Shown here one piece after another: positions 24,803-32,784 of a DNA stretch of 64,000 nucleotides. Origin of the DNA: Rhodococcus sp. (in: high G+C Gram-positive bacteria) (GTDB lineage: Bacteria > Actinomycetota > Actinomycetes > Mycobacteriales > Mycobacteriaceae); assembly GCF_023264675.1 (NCBI RefSeq), contig NZ_JAHFVG010000025.1, forward strand, positions 21,063 to 85,062, written 5' to 3'. Under the pieces are notes generated by a model, which saw only the letters and a program-made list of their open reading frames with translations, had not been told where the DNA came from and ran no database searches. Both the position numbers and the translations under genes were made by a program. How positions within the stretch are numbered: position 1 is the stretch's first letter; each line of letters begins with the position of its first letter.

Positions 24803-25306
24803 GTGGATGAATCAGCAGGTGCGCCCGAATCCGAACCGACCGGCTTCGAGCCCGAGGCGGCCGCATCGCACGTCTTCGAATACGGAGTCGACGGCCCCAA
24901 AGTGATCTTGACGGGAATCGACGGATCCGACTCCGCGTGGAGGGCGGCGGCATATGCAGCGGGACTGTCGAGGCGACAGGGTTCACTGCTCGTCCTCGTC
25001 TACGTACAGCCACTCGCCACGGCAGCCTGGGGGCAGGCGGGCATCTCGCTCGTCGAAACAGGCAAGGAAATCGCCGACGAACTTCTCGCCTACATTCAGA
25101 AGTCGACCGAGGGCCGAGAAACAATTCGATGGGAGTTCCGCACCGCCACAGGTGATCCCTACAACGGCCTGGTCGCCGTGGCTGACGAGCTTCGCGCCGA
25201 CGCGATCGTCGTGGGCGCCTCCGAGCACGCAGGACACCGGATGTTCGGATCCGTTGCAGTGCGGTTGGTCAAGGCGGGCCGATGGCCGGTGACCGTGGTC
25301 CCGTGA
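24803..25306 (+). CDS. Universal stress protein (UspA family)
   Basis: A 167-aa single UspA domain after a 35-residue acidic lead. VILTGIDGSDSAWRAAAYAAGLS holds the first strand with the Asp, LLVLVYVQP the second, and ADAIVVGASEHAGHRMFGSVAVRLVKAGRWPVTVVP the G-x2-G-x9-G-S-type nucleotide-binding end. The GTG at 24803 is seven bases after a TAGCGT -10-like hexamer (24790-24795), hence possibly leaderless; a GTG at 24794 is the alternative. It ends 10 bp before the left boundary of the integrated element. Confidence 0.85.
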   Translation: MDESAGAPESEPTGFEPEAAASHVFEYGVDGPKVILTGIDGSDSAWRAAAYAAGLSRRQGSLLVLVYVQPLATAAWGQAGISLVETGKEIADELLAYIQKSTEGRETIRWEFRTATGDPYNGLVAVADELRADAIVVGASEHAGHRMFGSVAVRLVKAGRWPVTVVP

Positions 25307-25316
25307 CCACCGAGTC

Positions 25317-25361
25317 GGTGGGGCGGGCGGGGCTCGAACCCGCGACCAATGGATTATGAGT
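25317..25361. repeat. attL: copy of the tRNA 3' half
   Basis: These 45 bases are identical to 32875-32919 and correspond to the tRNA from anticodon loop to the C-C of the 3' end. Flanks diverge directly on both sides (TATATC here, CCACGG on the right). It is the leftover 3' part of the original tRNA after integration, not a functional tRNA. Confidence 0.9.
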
Positions 25362-25488
25362 TATATCTTGGTGTTCCCAGGCATTCCCGTCGATTCCTCG
25401 AATTTCCCGTAAAGCGACTGTAGCGCAGGTTATTCGCAGAATCAGTTCCCGATGGATCACGCCGTATCACGGCAAGGAACGGCGCTAC

Positions 25489-25510
25489 TGCTATCCCAGT
25501 GCTATCCCAG
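25489..25510 (+). repeat. Candidate integrase arm-type sites, left end
   Basis: Two abutting 11-bp units TGCTATCCCAG start at 25489 and 25500. The same TGCTATCCC core occurs, also at 11-bp spacing, at the right end (32785, 32796). Paired same-orientation cores near both att sites are the usual arrangement of tyrosine integrase arm sites. Function inferred. Confidence 0.65.
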
Positions 25511-25565
25511 TCGGCTCGTACGACGATGATCGGCGGGCGCTCTCGCTGGCGTCTCAGGTACCCGC

Positions 25566-26159
25566 TCATGCCGCTGCGCCGTGTCGAGCGCGCCGATAGC
25601 GCGTGTAGGCGCGCGACTCCCTCCACGCGTCGAGACCCATCGCTTCGACGTCCGCTCGGTCGCTCTCCAGAGGCAGTTCGAAAGGGTCAAGGTAGTCGCG
25701 CCATGTTGTCGCTGGCGCTGCGCGACGTTGGACGTTTATCTCGCGCAAGGCGATGGATGATGTCGGGTCGCTGTGGCTCATCTCGGGTTTCCTCGGTGCT
25801 CTCTTGGCGGGTGGTGGGGCGTCGGTCGGGTCGGCGTCAGAGAACTGGTGGCCGCTCTCGAAGTGGACGCGCGTCCACCAGTGCGATGCCTGCCAGCGGT
25901 ACTGGCGTCCGAACTTTGACGCGTGCAGGATCTCAGCGGGTGCGGGTTCTCCGGTAGAGGCTTCGTATACGTCCGCGCGGATGCAGGGCACGCAATGCCA
26001 CGACGTGGCCTCTTGTCGACGGCTCGTGCGGCTCGTCGCGACGGTCTGAATGTTGAACGCGACGGTGCGCGGCTCAAGCGGGTGGCCGCGCGGACAAGTT
26101 TCGGGGATCACGAGAACCAACTCGATCCGCTCGGCGTCGAGGTCGACAAGCTCGGTCAT
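25566..26159 (-). CDS. Element protein with putative zinc ribbon
   Basis: A 197-aa protein, last gene of the element operon. Residues 1-60 contain a likely zinc site: ETCPRGHPLEP followed by SWHCVPCIRAD, i.e. C-x3-H and C-x2-C. The middle is aromatic (YRWQASHWWTRVHFESGHQF) and the end Arg-rich with TWRDYLDPFELPLESDRADVEAMG. The ATG overlaps the stop of the upstream gene (ATGA). Not recognised; a nucleic-acid or protein-binding role is only suggested by the zinc-like motif. Confidence 0.65.
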   Translation of the reverse strand: MTELVDLDAERIELVLVIPETCPRGHPLEPRTVAFNIQTVATSRTSRRQEATSWHCVPCIRADVYEASTGEPAPAEILHASKFGRQYRWQASHWWTRVHFESGHQFSDADPTDAPPPAKRAPRKPEMSHSDPTSSIALREINVQRRAAPATTWRDYLDPFELPLESDRADVEAMGLDAWRESRAYTRYRRARHGAAA

Positions 26160-26452
26160 GCTCGGCTCGCTTCCCACTCGTTCCGTGCTCGCCATTGCAG
26201 CTGTGCGGCCACTTCTTCGCGCCAACCTGCGAGTGGTGGCGGCAAGGCATATGCGCGCTTCTCGGCCACCGTGCCGAACGGGTTCGCGGTCCACCCATTG
26301 GGAAATGCAACGTCCTTCTCGAAGTCCGTCGTCGGCTCGTCGCTCACTTCTGCCAGCCACTCGTGCCAGTTTTCGGGGTGCAGCTCGGCAGGCATTTGTG
26401 AGCTGGTCGAGTCGGTCGGCGTCGAGCGGGTGTCCGCTATGGGTCGCGCCAT
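26156..26452 (-). CDS. Small element protein, unknown
   Basis: A 98-aa acidic protein rich in Trp and Glu (ELHPENWHEWLAEVSDEPTT, PNGWTANPFGTVAEKRAY, AGWREEVAAQLQWRARNEWE). Its start codon overlaps the previous stop by one base (TAATG) and its stop overlaps the next start (ATGA), so it is firmly within the operon. No family recognised. Confidence 0.6.
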   Translation of the reverse strand: MARPIADTRSTPTDSTSSQMPAELHPENWHEWLAEVSDEPTTDFEKDVAFPNGWTANPFGTVAEKRAYALPPPLAGWREEVAAQLQWRARNEWEASRA

Positions 26453-26838
26453 TACCGGGATCGCCTCTGCGCTGTTCGCGACTGGCGCGTCTCACCGCGC
26501 CGCTGTGCCCGCTCAGCGTTACGTGCGCCGTTCTGCGCTCCGTCGCCGGTGTAGGTGCCACGGATTCCACGGCTGCCACCCTGAGCCGCTACGACGCCGA
26601 GACGCCGATCCACGTCGGCCATCAGCTTTGCCTGCGTGAGGCTCTGTGCGCGTTGCTCGGCCATGAGTGCCTTCATCGCGGTAGCGCTCAGCTCGGGCGA
26701 CTCCAGCGACACTGCACAGCGGTCGGCTGCGTCTGACGCCTGCTGTGCGCGCCGCACGATCTCGAGGTCATCGGCGTCGAGAGCGAGCCCTAGCTCGGTG
26801 GCCTTCGCCGTGAAAATGGCACAAAGGTCGGTGCTCAC
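26452..26838 (-). CDS. Small element protein, unknown, helical
   Basis: A 128-aa protein starting with GTG inside the previous stop (GTGA). The N-terminal 75 residues are predicted helices (ATELGLALDADDLEIVRRAQQASDAADRC, MKALMAEQRAQSLTQAKLMADVDRRLG). The C-terminal 40 are basic and Gln/Arg-rich (GARNAERAQRRGETRQSRTA). The basic tail suggests nucleic-acid contact. No family recognised. Confidence 0.6.
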   Translation of the reverse strand: MSTDLCAIFTAKATELGLALDADDLEIVRRAQQASDAADRCAVSLESPELSATAMKALMAEQRAQSLTQAKLMADVDRRLGVVAAQGGSRGIRGTYTGDGAQNGARNAERAQRRGETRQSRTAQRRSR

Positions 26839-26999
26839 TTGAGACCCGCTATCGCCAGGTGCAGCGAAGCGAGCAGGGCCTGAAAGTCAGGCGAGATCTC
26901 GTAGCTCGGATCGGCCAGCCGGTAGGCACGCGCGAGGGCTGCTTCGGCTGCGGCGATGTGCTCGGCCTTCGTGGTCGCGGTGGGTTGCTGAATTGCCAT
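26835..26999 (-). CDS. 54-aa microprotein of the element
   Basis: The ATG at 26999 opens a 54-codon frame MAIQQPTATTKAEHIAAAEA continuing ALARAYRLADPSYEISPDFQ and ending LHLAIAGLK. It overlaps the following GTG start by four bases, exactly like its neighbours, which is the main support. The product is a helical, near-neutral microprotein with no recognised family. A longer frame on the same stretch (26887-27069) has atypical composition and was rejected. Confidence 0.6.
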   Translation of the reverse strand: MAIQQPTATTKAEHIAAAEAALARAYRLADPSYEISPDFQALLASLHLAIAGLK

Positions 27000-27414
27000 C
27001 TGGGAGGCTCGCATTCGTTGAGTGTGGTACCCGCTTGTGGGTATGTAGCAAGGCTAACGACTTCGTCAAATGTGGTCAGCCCTGATCGGTGCGCTAGACC
27101 CGCTTAGGTCGGTGGTCGTGAAAGACGTTAAGCGACAGTGCTGCTCGCGTTTCTCGGCGGTCTGGTTGACCCCTGGCGGGTGCCGAACGTCGCCCTGTGT
27201 CGCCCCTCGGCGGTCGTAAACCCTCTGGTCAAGGCTTATCTGGCTCCCCAGGGCCGTACTCTTCGCCCCGCAGGCATGAGGAAACGCAGTACTCGGCTGC
27301 CTCCCTGCGAACACCCCAGGGGGAGGTGGCCCCCCTACCCCAACACGACGAACCCCGACACCACACGCATGTGCAGTGCCGGGGCTGTACGCCACGCTAA
27401 CGACTCAGCGTCGG
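27000..27414. other. 415-bp stretch of the element without a convincing gene
   Basis: Open frames here (for example 27066-27395 minus and 27138-27476 plus) have Pro/Arg-rich, unnatural composition and no coupling to neighbours. A G-rich hairpin, AGGGGG (27318-27323) with CCCCCT (27331-27336), lies downstream of the 99-aa gene and could terminate it. The region could hold a replication origin, a packaging site or a promoter for the distal small genes; none can be shown. Confidence 0.45.
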
Positions 27415-27714
27415 TCAGTCGGCCAAGTATCTGCCGAAGCCCTTCCCGTTGTTCTCGCGCCGCTGAGCGGTCTTGAGCGGTGAGCCGCCACCTTCTCCGC
27501 TCTCGACGCCGGTCACCAAAGCCGAAGCGCCGTGCGATGTGTCAGCTTCGGCTTGCCGTTCCGCTTCTCGCTTCTGGCGCTTCGCTGCCATCGCGTTGTC
27601 GTGCTCCCGCTTGCGCTCGTCGCGGTCGTCCTGTGCCTTGGTAGCGCGCTCCTGCGCTGCTGCCTGATGGTCGTCGCTCAGGTATGCGCCAAAGCCATTG
27701 CGTCCTGTGCTCAT
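27415..27714 (-). CDS. 99-aa charged helical protein with GFGxYLxD at both ends
   Basis: The product begins MSTGRNGFGAYLSDDHQ and ends NGKGFGRYLAD, so the motif G-F-G-x-Y-L-x-D is present at both termini. Between them is a long charged, probably coiled-coil helix (AAAQERATKAQDDRDERKRE, MAAKRQKREAERQAEADTSH) and a Gly-rich stretch. The start overlaps the previous stop by one base (TGATG). No family is recognised; the twin motif suggests binding of two copies of the same partner. Confidence 0.65.
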   Translation of the reverse strand: MSTGRNGFGAYLSDDHQAAAQERATKAQDDRDERKREHDNAMAAKRQKREAERQAEADTSHGASALVTGVESGEGGGSPLKTAQRRENNGKGFGRYLAD

Positions 27715-28775
27715 CACGCCTCCACTGTTTCTCGTGCGTATGCGACCCCTACTGCCTGCGGTCGACCGTTCTCCAGCCACCACGCCAACGCTGAGTGAGA
27801 CCCCTCTACGAACGGAGATAGGACCCCTCCCTCAAACTGACCACTCCACGAGACCCGCTCGGCTTCGTTGTCGCTCACAAGCTCCAGAGGCCGGTCCTCG
27901 CGGAACCCGCTAGCTGCTGCTACGAACACCCACCTGCGAGCACTCTGCAGATCTGTCCAACTCTGCACCGCTGCGCGCCATCCACGCCACGCTGCGCTGA
28001 CCGCTGTGTCCTCGGCGTCGATCACGTCATCGGCGGTCGCATCAACCGACAGACCCGCTGCCTGCAAAGTGTCAGCGGTGCTCGCTGCCCTGGACAGCAC
28101 ACCCTCGGCGTATTCGAGAAGAATCCCGTCAAGCACCTCCAAGTCCTCCCGTACGCGCTGCGCTGCGCGCTCGGCGTGCTGCTGGCGCAATCGAGCGCGT
28201 ACATCGACCGCGAAACCTTCGGGGCGACCTATCGGACGCTGGTGTTCAGCGTGTTGCATGAACGGCGCGAGGATGGCCGGTACTGCTCGTTTGCCTTCGC
28301 TGGCAGTCCACCCGCCAGCGAGAAGATCATCGAGTAGCGCATCCTCGGCTGCCTTCGTCTTCGCGGCCTCCAATTCCTCGGTCTCGGCGTTGATCCGGTG
28401 TTCGATAGCGGACGCCTGCCGCACGATGTCGTTCAGTCGCAGGAGATCGCTCACGGCTTTGCCGACGTCGCCGCGCAGTGCCGTCGAGATCCCCTCGCCG
28501 CCTCTGGCTGCGACGCTCTCGGCTCGTCCTCGCTCCGCTTGTGCGCGGTCGTCCGACAGCCGCATGTCCCGCTGTGCTGCGCCGATTTGTGTCGTTCCCA
28601 CAACGGCGTGCATGTCCCGCTGTGCTGCGTCTGCCATTGCGAGCCGGTTTCCTGCGGCTACGGCGTCCGCTGAGAGAACGTCCGGCGTCTCGTCGGCGCT
28701 GACTTCCTGGGCGATGTCGTCGCCGAACCTCGGCGGGGTGTTCGGGTCGAATGACGCGTTCGTGATTGCGGGCAT
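27714..28775 (-). CDS. 353-aa element protein, unknown, helical
   Basis: AGAGGA precedes the ATG at 28775. The N-terminal 60 residues are acidic and disordered (NASFDPNTPPRFGDDIAQEV). The centre is helical (VSDLLRLNDIVRQASAIEHRINAETEELEAAKTKAAED, heavily alpha) with DLLAGGWTASEGKRAVPAI. The C-terminal third is Trp-rich (AAWRGWRAAVQSWTDLQSAR, ESVSWSGQF-like, HSALAWWLENG). It contains two copies of AAQRDM (TQIG-AAQRDM and AD-AAQRDM). No catalytic motif or known family is seen. Confidence 0.6.
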   Translation of the reverse strand: MPAITNASFDPNTPPRFGDDIAQEVSADETPDVLSADAVAAGNRLAMADAAQRDMHAVVGTTQIGAAQRDMRLSDDRAQAERGRAESVAARGGEGISTALRGDVGKAVSDLLRLNDIVRQASAIEHRINAETEELEAAKTKAAEDALLDDLLAGGWTASEGKRAVPAILAPFMQHAEHQRPIGRPEGFAVDVRARLRQQHAERAAQRVREDLEVLDGILLEYAEGVLSRAASTADTLQAAGLSVDATADDVIDAEDTAVSAAWRGWRAAVQSWTDLQSARRWVFVAAASGFREDRPLELVSDNEAERVSWSGQFEGGVLSPFVEGSHSALAWWLENGRPQAVGVAYARETVEA

Positions 28776-28918
28776 GGTGTCCTCTGTTCTGATTATTGGA
28801 GTGTGACTATTTCTGCTGGTCAAAGCTGCAAACGGGAAAAACGGGAAAATGAATGTATGACACCTCGCGTACACATATAAGAACTAAGGTTTGGTTTTCC
28901 TGTTTTTCCCGTTTCGGT

Positions 28919-30289
28919 TCAGTCGCCGTTCGCTGGCATCTGAAATTTCAGCGTGGGGAGGGTGAATCCGTGGACTTGGTTTTGCTTACTCGCTCCTCCT
29001 GTTCGTACTGTGATGCCTCGCGACTCAAGTGCTTTCCTGAACTCGCCCTTAGCAAGTGGTGGCTGCGACTGTCGTTCTGCCCAGTTCACCCATCGGGCGT
29101 ACATCGCAGAGAACAGGGCTCTCCCGCTGCTGTCCTGCTCGGGAACCTGCTCTAGGAACTGCTGTACGGCATCCTCGGCGCGCTGGTAGTCGCGTGTGGC
29201 TGCGAGCACGGCCTCGGGCGCGTCAAGTCCATTGCGGGCGTCGTAGTCGTGGCGTCCTGCAATGGACCACATCAGGATTGCGTCCGCTGCGAGTTCCAGT
29301 TGCTCCGGGAGATCCGAAATTCGTTCGGCCTCCGGGATGATGACATCGAACGGCACAACGCGGAGGCGAGCCCAGAGCGCCGGGTCATCGCCGCGCACCT
29401 TCGGTAGGTGGTTCGTGACGAGAAACGGGGTGTGCGACGGTTCGAACTCGACAAAGTCTCGGCGCATCCGTCGCGCTTTGATCTTGTCGCCGCCGACCAG
29501 CCGCTTGACGGTGCCGTTGGCGAGCTGCGCTCCCTGCCCTGTCTCGGAGACGGTCACCAGCCGAAGCCCGCGAAGGTCCATTTCTCCGGTCGGGTGACCG
29601 CCTTGACGGGAGAGAAACAGTTCCGGTTCACCGATGCCAGCGTAGGAACCGAGTGCATGATTCAGAGCGCCGTAAAGCACTCCCTTACCGTTGCGACCTG
29701 CGCCGATCAGGATTGCGAGAACGTGCTCGGTGACCCTCCCACTGAGCGCATAGCCGACGTATCGCTGCAGGAACCCGCGAACTTCGGCGTCGGGAATCGA
29801 GGTCTCCAGAAACTTCTCCCACGTCCCCGAGCGGGCATTCGGGTCGAACCTTGCTCGGGTGATCTTGGTCATCCGGTCAAGCGGGCTGTGCGCGCGTCTA
29901 CTGCCGTCGAGCAGGTCGACGGTGCCGTTCGCGACGTTCAGCAGATTGGGATCGGCATCGAGGTCGGCCACGGAGAAATGAAACTCCGGCATTGTCCGCG
30001 CCAACTCCAGCACAGACCGAATGCCCGCCGCCGTTTCACAGCTCGCTATCTCTTGCAGCGTTTCCCGGTCGACGGTCGCGCTTGAGCGCTTGATCCGTAG
30101 AAGGTTGGCGACCATCTGCGTAGCGCGAGCGGCGTCCGCGTCCTCGACCCATCGGGTGCCGTCGTAGTAGAACCAGCCGATCTGCGAGACGTACATCAAG
30201 TCGTCGGGGTGGTTCTCGACCAGCACATAGGCCCATCGCAGATGTTTTGTGTGATGGTGGCTCTTGCGGCCAATCTCGGCGTCGACCAT
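28919..30289 (-). CDS. P4/D5-family primase-helicase of the element
   Basis: The 456-aa protein carries a D5_N-type region (LLNVANGTVDLLDGSRRAHS and GTWEKFLETSIPDAEVRGFLQRYVGYALSG) followed by an SF3-like helicase core. The Walker A is GAGRNGKGV (about 196-204), the B-like segment EMDLRGLRLVTVSETG, and motif C-like text HTPFLVTNHLPKV. It should initiate or unwind DNA for element replication. No N-terminal primase (AEP/TOPRIM) domain is visible, so it may act with a separate priming activity. The start codon touches the stop of the upstream gene. Confidence 0.88.
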   Translation of the reverse strand: MVDAEIGRKSHHHTKHLRWAYVLVENHPDDLMYVSQIGWFYYDGTRWVEDADAARATQMVANLLRIKRSSATVDRETLQEIASCETAAGIRSVLELARTMPEFHFSVADLDADPNLLNVANGTVDLLDGSRRAHSPLDRMTKITRARFDPNARSGTWEKFLETSIPDAEVRGFLQRYVGYALSGRVTEHVLAILIGAGRNGKGVLYGALNHALGSYAGIGEPELFLSRQGGHPTGEMDLRGLRLVTVSETGQGAQLANGTVKRLVGGDKIKARRMRRDFVEFEPSHTPFLVTNHLPKVRGDDPALWARLRVVPFDVIIPEAERISDLPEQLELAADAILMWSIAGRHDYDARNGLDAPEAVLAATRDYQRAEDAVQQFLEQVPEQDSSGRALFSAMYARWVNWAERQSQPPLAKGEFRKALESRGITVRTGGASKQNQVHGFTLPTLKFQMPANGD

Positions 30290-30957
30290 TAGAAAATGTC
30301 CTTGTACTTCGGAGCGGGCAGTGGGGTGGTGTGCCGACGCTGTGGTGCTCGACGGGTCGGAGTGCTCTCGTCGTCCACTTCCGCTGGCTGGGTGACGCCT
30401 TGCGCCTGCAGCTCGTCCACCTGATGACGCATGACGCGCAGGCAGATCCGGTCGGGCCCTAGCGACGCCAGCAGTTCGTCCTGGCGAGTTCGGGAGGTCT
30501 CGCCGACACTCCACATCGCTGCGCGCGCGTCGATGGTTGTGAAGACCGTGTATCCGTCGAAGCCGAGTTTTGCCAGGTAGTCGACCTGCGCGACTTTGTC
30601 GGTGATGCCCTCGGCTGCGAGCTTTTGCCGCGTCCTCGGCAGCATCGGTCGGTCGTATCCGTCGCCGCTCCACATGCACCACTTGCAGCGTTCGTCGTTC
30701 TCGTGCGGTTCAGCACCGTAGCTTGCCTGCAGCTCGATGCATTCATCGAACAGAAGGAACAGGGTCCAATCGCCTGCGTTCTGTCGACCTGTGGAGAGGT
30801 CGCGAAAAATGCGCTTGTTGGTGTCGAACTTGCTTCGGGCGCGAAGCTCATCGGCGTAGGGGAGTTCGTGCATGTATGGGCGGGAGGGGATAGAATCGAA
30901 CACAGTCGCGGTAGACTGGCCCGATTCCCCACCCCCTCGCAGGGTGGGGTTTCGCAT
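30289..30957 (-). CDS. 222-aa element protein upstream of the primase, unknown
   Basis: The ATG at 30957 is preferred because GGAG lies nine bases upstream; ATGs at 30972 and 30873 are alternatives. The protein contains ELPYADELRARSKFDTNKR, a CKWCMWSGDGYD segment with a C-x2-C pair, and VDYLAKLGFDGYTVFTTIDARAAMW, and ends with a basic tail. Its position directly before the primase-helicase and its cysteine pair suggest a replication accessory or primase-like role. That is inference only. A GC hairpin (CCCCACCC with GGGTGGGG) lies within the first codons. Confidence 0.55.
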   Translation of the reverse strand: MRNPTLRGGGESGQSTATVFDSIPSRPYMHELPYADELRARSKFDTNKRIFRDLSTGRQNAGDWTLFLLFDECIELQASYGAEPHENDERCKWCMWSGDGYDRPMLPRTRQKLAAEGITDKVAQVDYLAKLGFDGYTVFTTIDARAAMWSVGETSRTRQDELLASLGPDRICLRVMRHQVDELQAQGVTQPAEVDDESTPTRRAPQRRHTTPLPAPKYKDIF

Positions 30958-30998
30958 ATCTGGGGTCTCCATCTTTCATTGAGCGACAACGGGTTTCA

Positions 30999-31032
30999 GC
31001 CTTGGATGGGTGCCGTCGCTGCCTTGGATGGG
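30999..31032. repeat. Two 12-bp direct repeats upstream of the replication genes
   Basis: GCCTTGGATGGG occurs at 30999-31010 and 31021-31032, 22 bp apart, i.e. two helical turns. They lie in the gap between the excisionase-like gene and the 222-aa gene and may be iteron-like or regulator sites. Confidence 0.5.
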
Positions 31033-31046
31033 AGAAGCGGAGACCT

Positions 31047-31241
31047 CTACGCGCCGACGAGCGTTGCGGCCTTCTCACGAGCAATCCACACGTTCAAATC
31101 GCGCAGGTCGTACCAGACTCGGCCACTGATCCGGTAGCTCGGCGGGCCGATTCCGCGTGCTCGCATGTTGGCGAGCGTCTTGCTGGACAGGTCGAGGAAT
31201 TCGGCCGCGCCGCTGGCGTTGAGTCGGTCGGTGGGTTGCAT
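31047..31241 (-). CDS. Excisionase-like HTH protein (AlpA/MerR-type)
   Basis: GGAGGT six bases... upstream of ATG 31241 fixes the start and gives 64 residues. The protein is a small winged helix: LNASGAAEFLDLSSKTLANMRARGIGPPSYRISGRVWYDLRDLNVWI in overlapping segments, the typical helix_turn_helix_17/Xis form with the G-P-P-x-Y and wing Y-D-L-x-D-L. It is divergent from the integrase, the usual place for a recombination directionality factor and repressor. In-frame upstream ATGs lack a ribosome site. Confidence 0.8.
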   Translation of the reverse strand: MQPTDRLNASGAAEFLDLSSKTLANMRARGIGPPSYRISGRVWYDLRDLNVWIAREKAATLVGA

Positions 31242-31473
31242 CGGGACCTCCGGTGTTTCGGTGTTTGCTTGCTGTGACGTCATCAGACCACGCCGAAATG
31301 TGTTGTGCCACATGTCAACTTTGACGAAAGAAATGGACATCGCCAGGTCAGCACACTTGATAGTTTGGTGCTCAAGGTTTTTAACCGCTGGTCAAGTGGG
31401 GTCAGTTCTATATGATGCAGATCACAAGGATAGCAAATATCCATTGGTCGAAGGGTGCCGTAAAGTTCCCGTC
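31242..31473. promoter_or_regulatory. Divergent control region between xis-like and integrase genes
   Basis: This 232-bp region is AT-richer than its surroundings. It contains an inverted repeat GTCAA-CT-TTGAC at 31314-31325 and a TGACGTCA palindrome at 31275-31282. No gene is seen in it. It likely carries the promoters that set the lysogeny-like decision between integration and excision. Confidence 0.5.
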
Positions 31474-32751
31474 ATGCCCTCCAGCACCACACGACGCGTC
31501 CGCTCGAATACCTTTGACCGCTGGCACACTCGCGAACTTCTCAGCCTCGATGACGCGCCGTGCAAGTGCCGCGCGGAGAAGCACAAGCCATCGGCGCGCC
31601 ACGGCGTAGGCAAGCGATGGACGGCTCGCTATGTGCCCGCTTTCGGGGGTTCGCCGATCTCGAAGGGATTCGACACGAAAGCGCGCGCCGAGTCCTGGCT
31701 CGCAGAACAGATGGCGTCGGTACAGCGCGGCGATCACGTTGCTCCCGCGCGTGCGGAGATGACCGTAAAAGCTCTTGCGGAGGTCTGGCGAGCTGGGCTC
31801 GCCTCGCGGACCGCGTCCACTCGGCGCTCTTACGAGTCCGTGCTCGACACGCACGTTCTTCCCCGCTGGGAGGGTGTGCGTCTTGTCGACATCGAGCACG
31901 GAGACCTTGCAGCGTGGATCGCATCGCTGACTACGGATCGCAAGCTCTCGCCGTCGAGCGTCCGGCACGTCCATGTCGTGATGCGGATGATTCTCGACCT
32001 CGCAGTCCGCGACGGTCGGATGCCGCGCAACTTGTGCGACGGAATACAGCTCCCGCGAGCGCGTCGGGCAACTCAGCGGTTCCTCGCGCGGACCGAACTC
32101 GCTCGATTGGTTCGCGCCGCCGACTTCCTTGCCGTCGAGCGCGACATCGCTCAGCGGGCAGGCAAGCGCGCCGCGCCGTCAACGATCGAGCAGGACGGCG
32201 AGGGCCGAAACATGACCCCCGACGCCGAACCCTCGGTCGACGGTCTGATGATCCGCGCGCTCGCTATGACCGGGGTTCGATTCGGCGAGATCGCAGGGCT
32301 TCGTGTCGAGTGCGTCGATCTGGACAAGCGCCGACTGCGCATCGAGCGCTCAGTCTCAGAGGTGAACGGCAAGCTGGAGTGGTCGGACACGAAGAATCAC
32401 ACTGCCCGCTCGGTGGCGTTCCCTCGGTCGCTGGTCGAACCGCTCCGAGCGCAGATTGCGGGCGAGAAAGACGTCGCGCTGGTGTTCCCGTCCAGGTCTG
32501 GCGAGCCGATTCGTAATCCGTCATGGAGCAAGCGGGTGTTTCGTCCCGCTGTCGAGCTTGCGCAACTCGCGCCGTTGACGCCGCATGACCTCCGCGATAC
32601 TTACGCCTCGCTTGCCATCGGCGCGGGGGCCTCGGTCAAAGATGTGCAACGGCAGCTCGGCCACAGTTCCGCTGCGATGACTCTTGACGTCTACAGCGGA
32701 CTGTTCGAAGACGGTCTCGATGCCGTGGCCGACGCTCTCGATGATGAGTAG
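31474..32751 (+). CDS. int: Tyrosine site-specific integrase
   Basis: A 425-aa tyrosine recombinase. The N-terminal arm-binding part includes HGVGKRWTARYVPAFGGSP, the core-binding SAM-like domain spans about 95-190, and the catalytic domain has Arg269 (GVRFGEIAGLR), His371 and Arg374 (HDLRDTYAS), His397 (LGHSSAAMT) and nucleophile Tyr407 (VYSGLF). It should recombine the element at the tRNA attachment site. The gene ends 123 bp before attR. It is the only plus-strand gene of the element. Confidence 0.93.
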   Translation: MPSSTTRRVRSNTFDRWHTRELLSLDDAPCKCRAEKHKPSARHGVGKRWTARYVPAFGGSPISKGFDTKARAESWLAEQMASVQRGDHVAPARAEMTVKALAEVWRAGLASRTASTRRSYESVLDTHVLPRWEGVRLVDIEHGDLAAWIASLTTDRKLSPSSVRHVHVVMRMILDLAVRDGRMPRNLCDGIQLPRARRATQRFLARTELARLVRAADFLAVERDIAQRAGKRAAPSTIEQDGEGRNMTPDAEPSVDGLMIRALAMTGVRFGEIAGLRVECVDLDKRRLRIERSVSEVNGKLEWSDTKNHTARSVAFPRSLVEPLRAQIAGEKDVALVFPSRSGEPIRNPSWSKRVFRPAVELAQLAPLTPHDLRDTYASLAIGAGASVKDVQRQLGHSSAAMTLDVYSGLFEDGLDAVADALDDE

Positions 32752-32784
32752 CGACCAGGCGAAACGCTGGGGGAGTTTGGGAAC

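Noticed and set aside
25317..25361. A second tRNA gene at the left end of the element
   Set aside because: Only the 3' half from the anticodon loop on is present; it is the attL remnant.
27066..27395. A 109-codon minus-strand gene in the element gap
   Set aside because: Gly/Pro-rich unnatural composition, no ribosome site and no overlap with neighbours, unlike the real genes of this operon.
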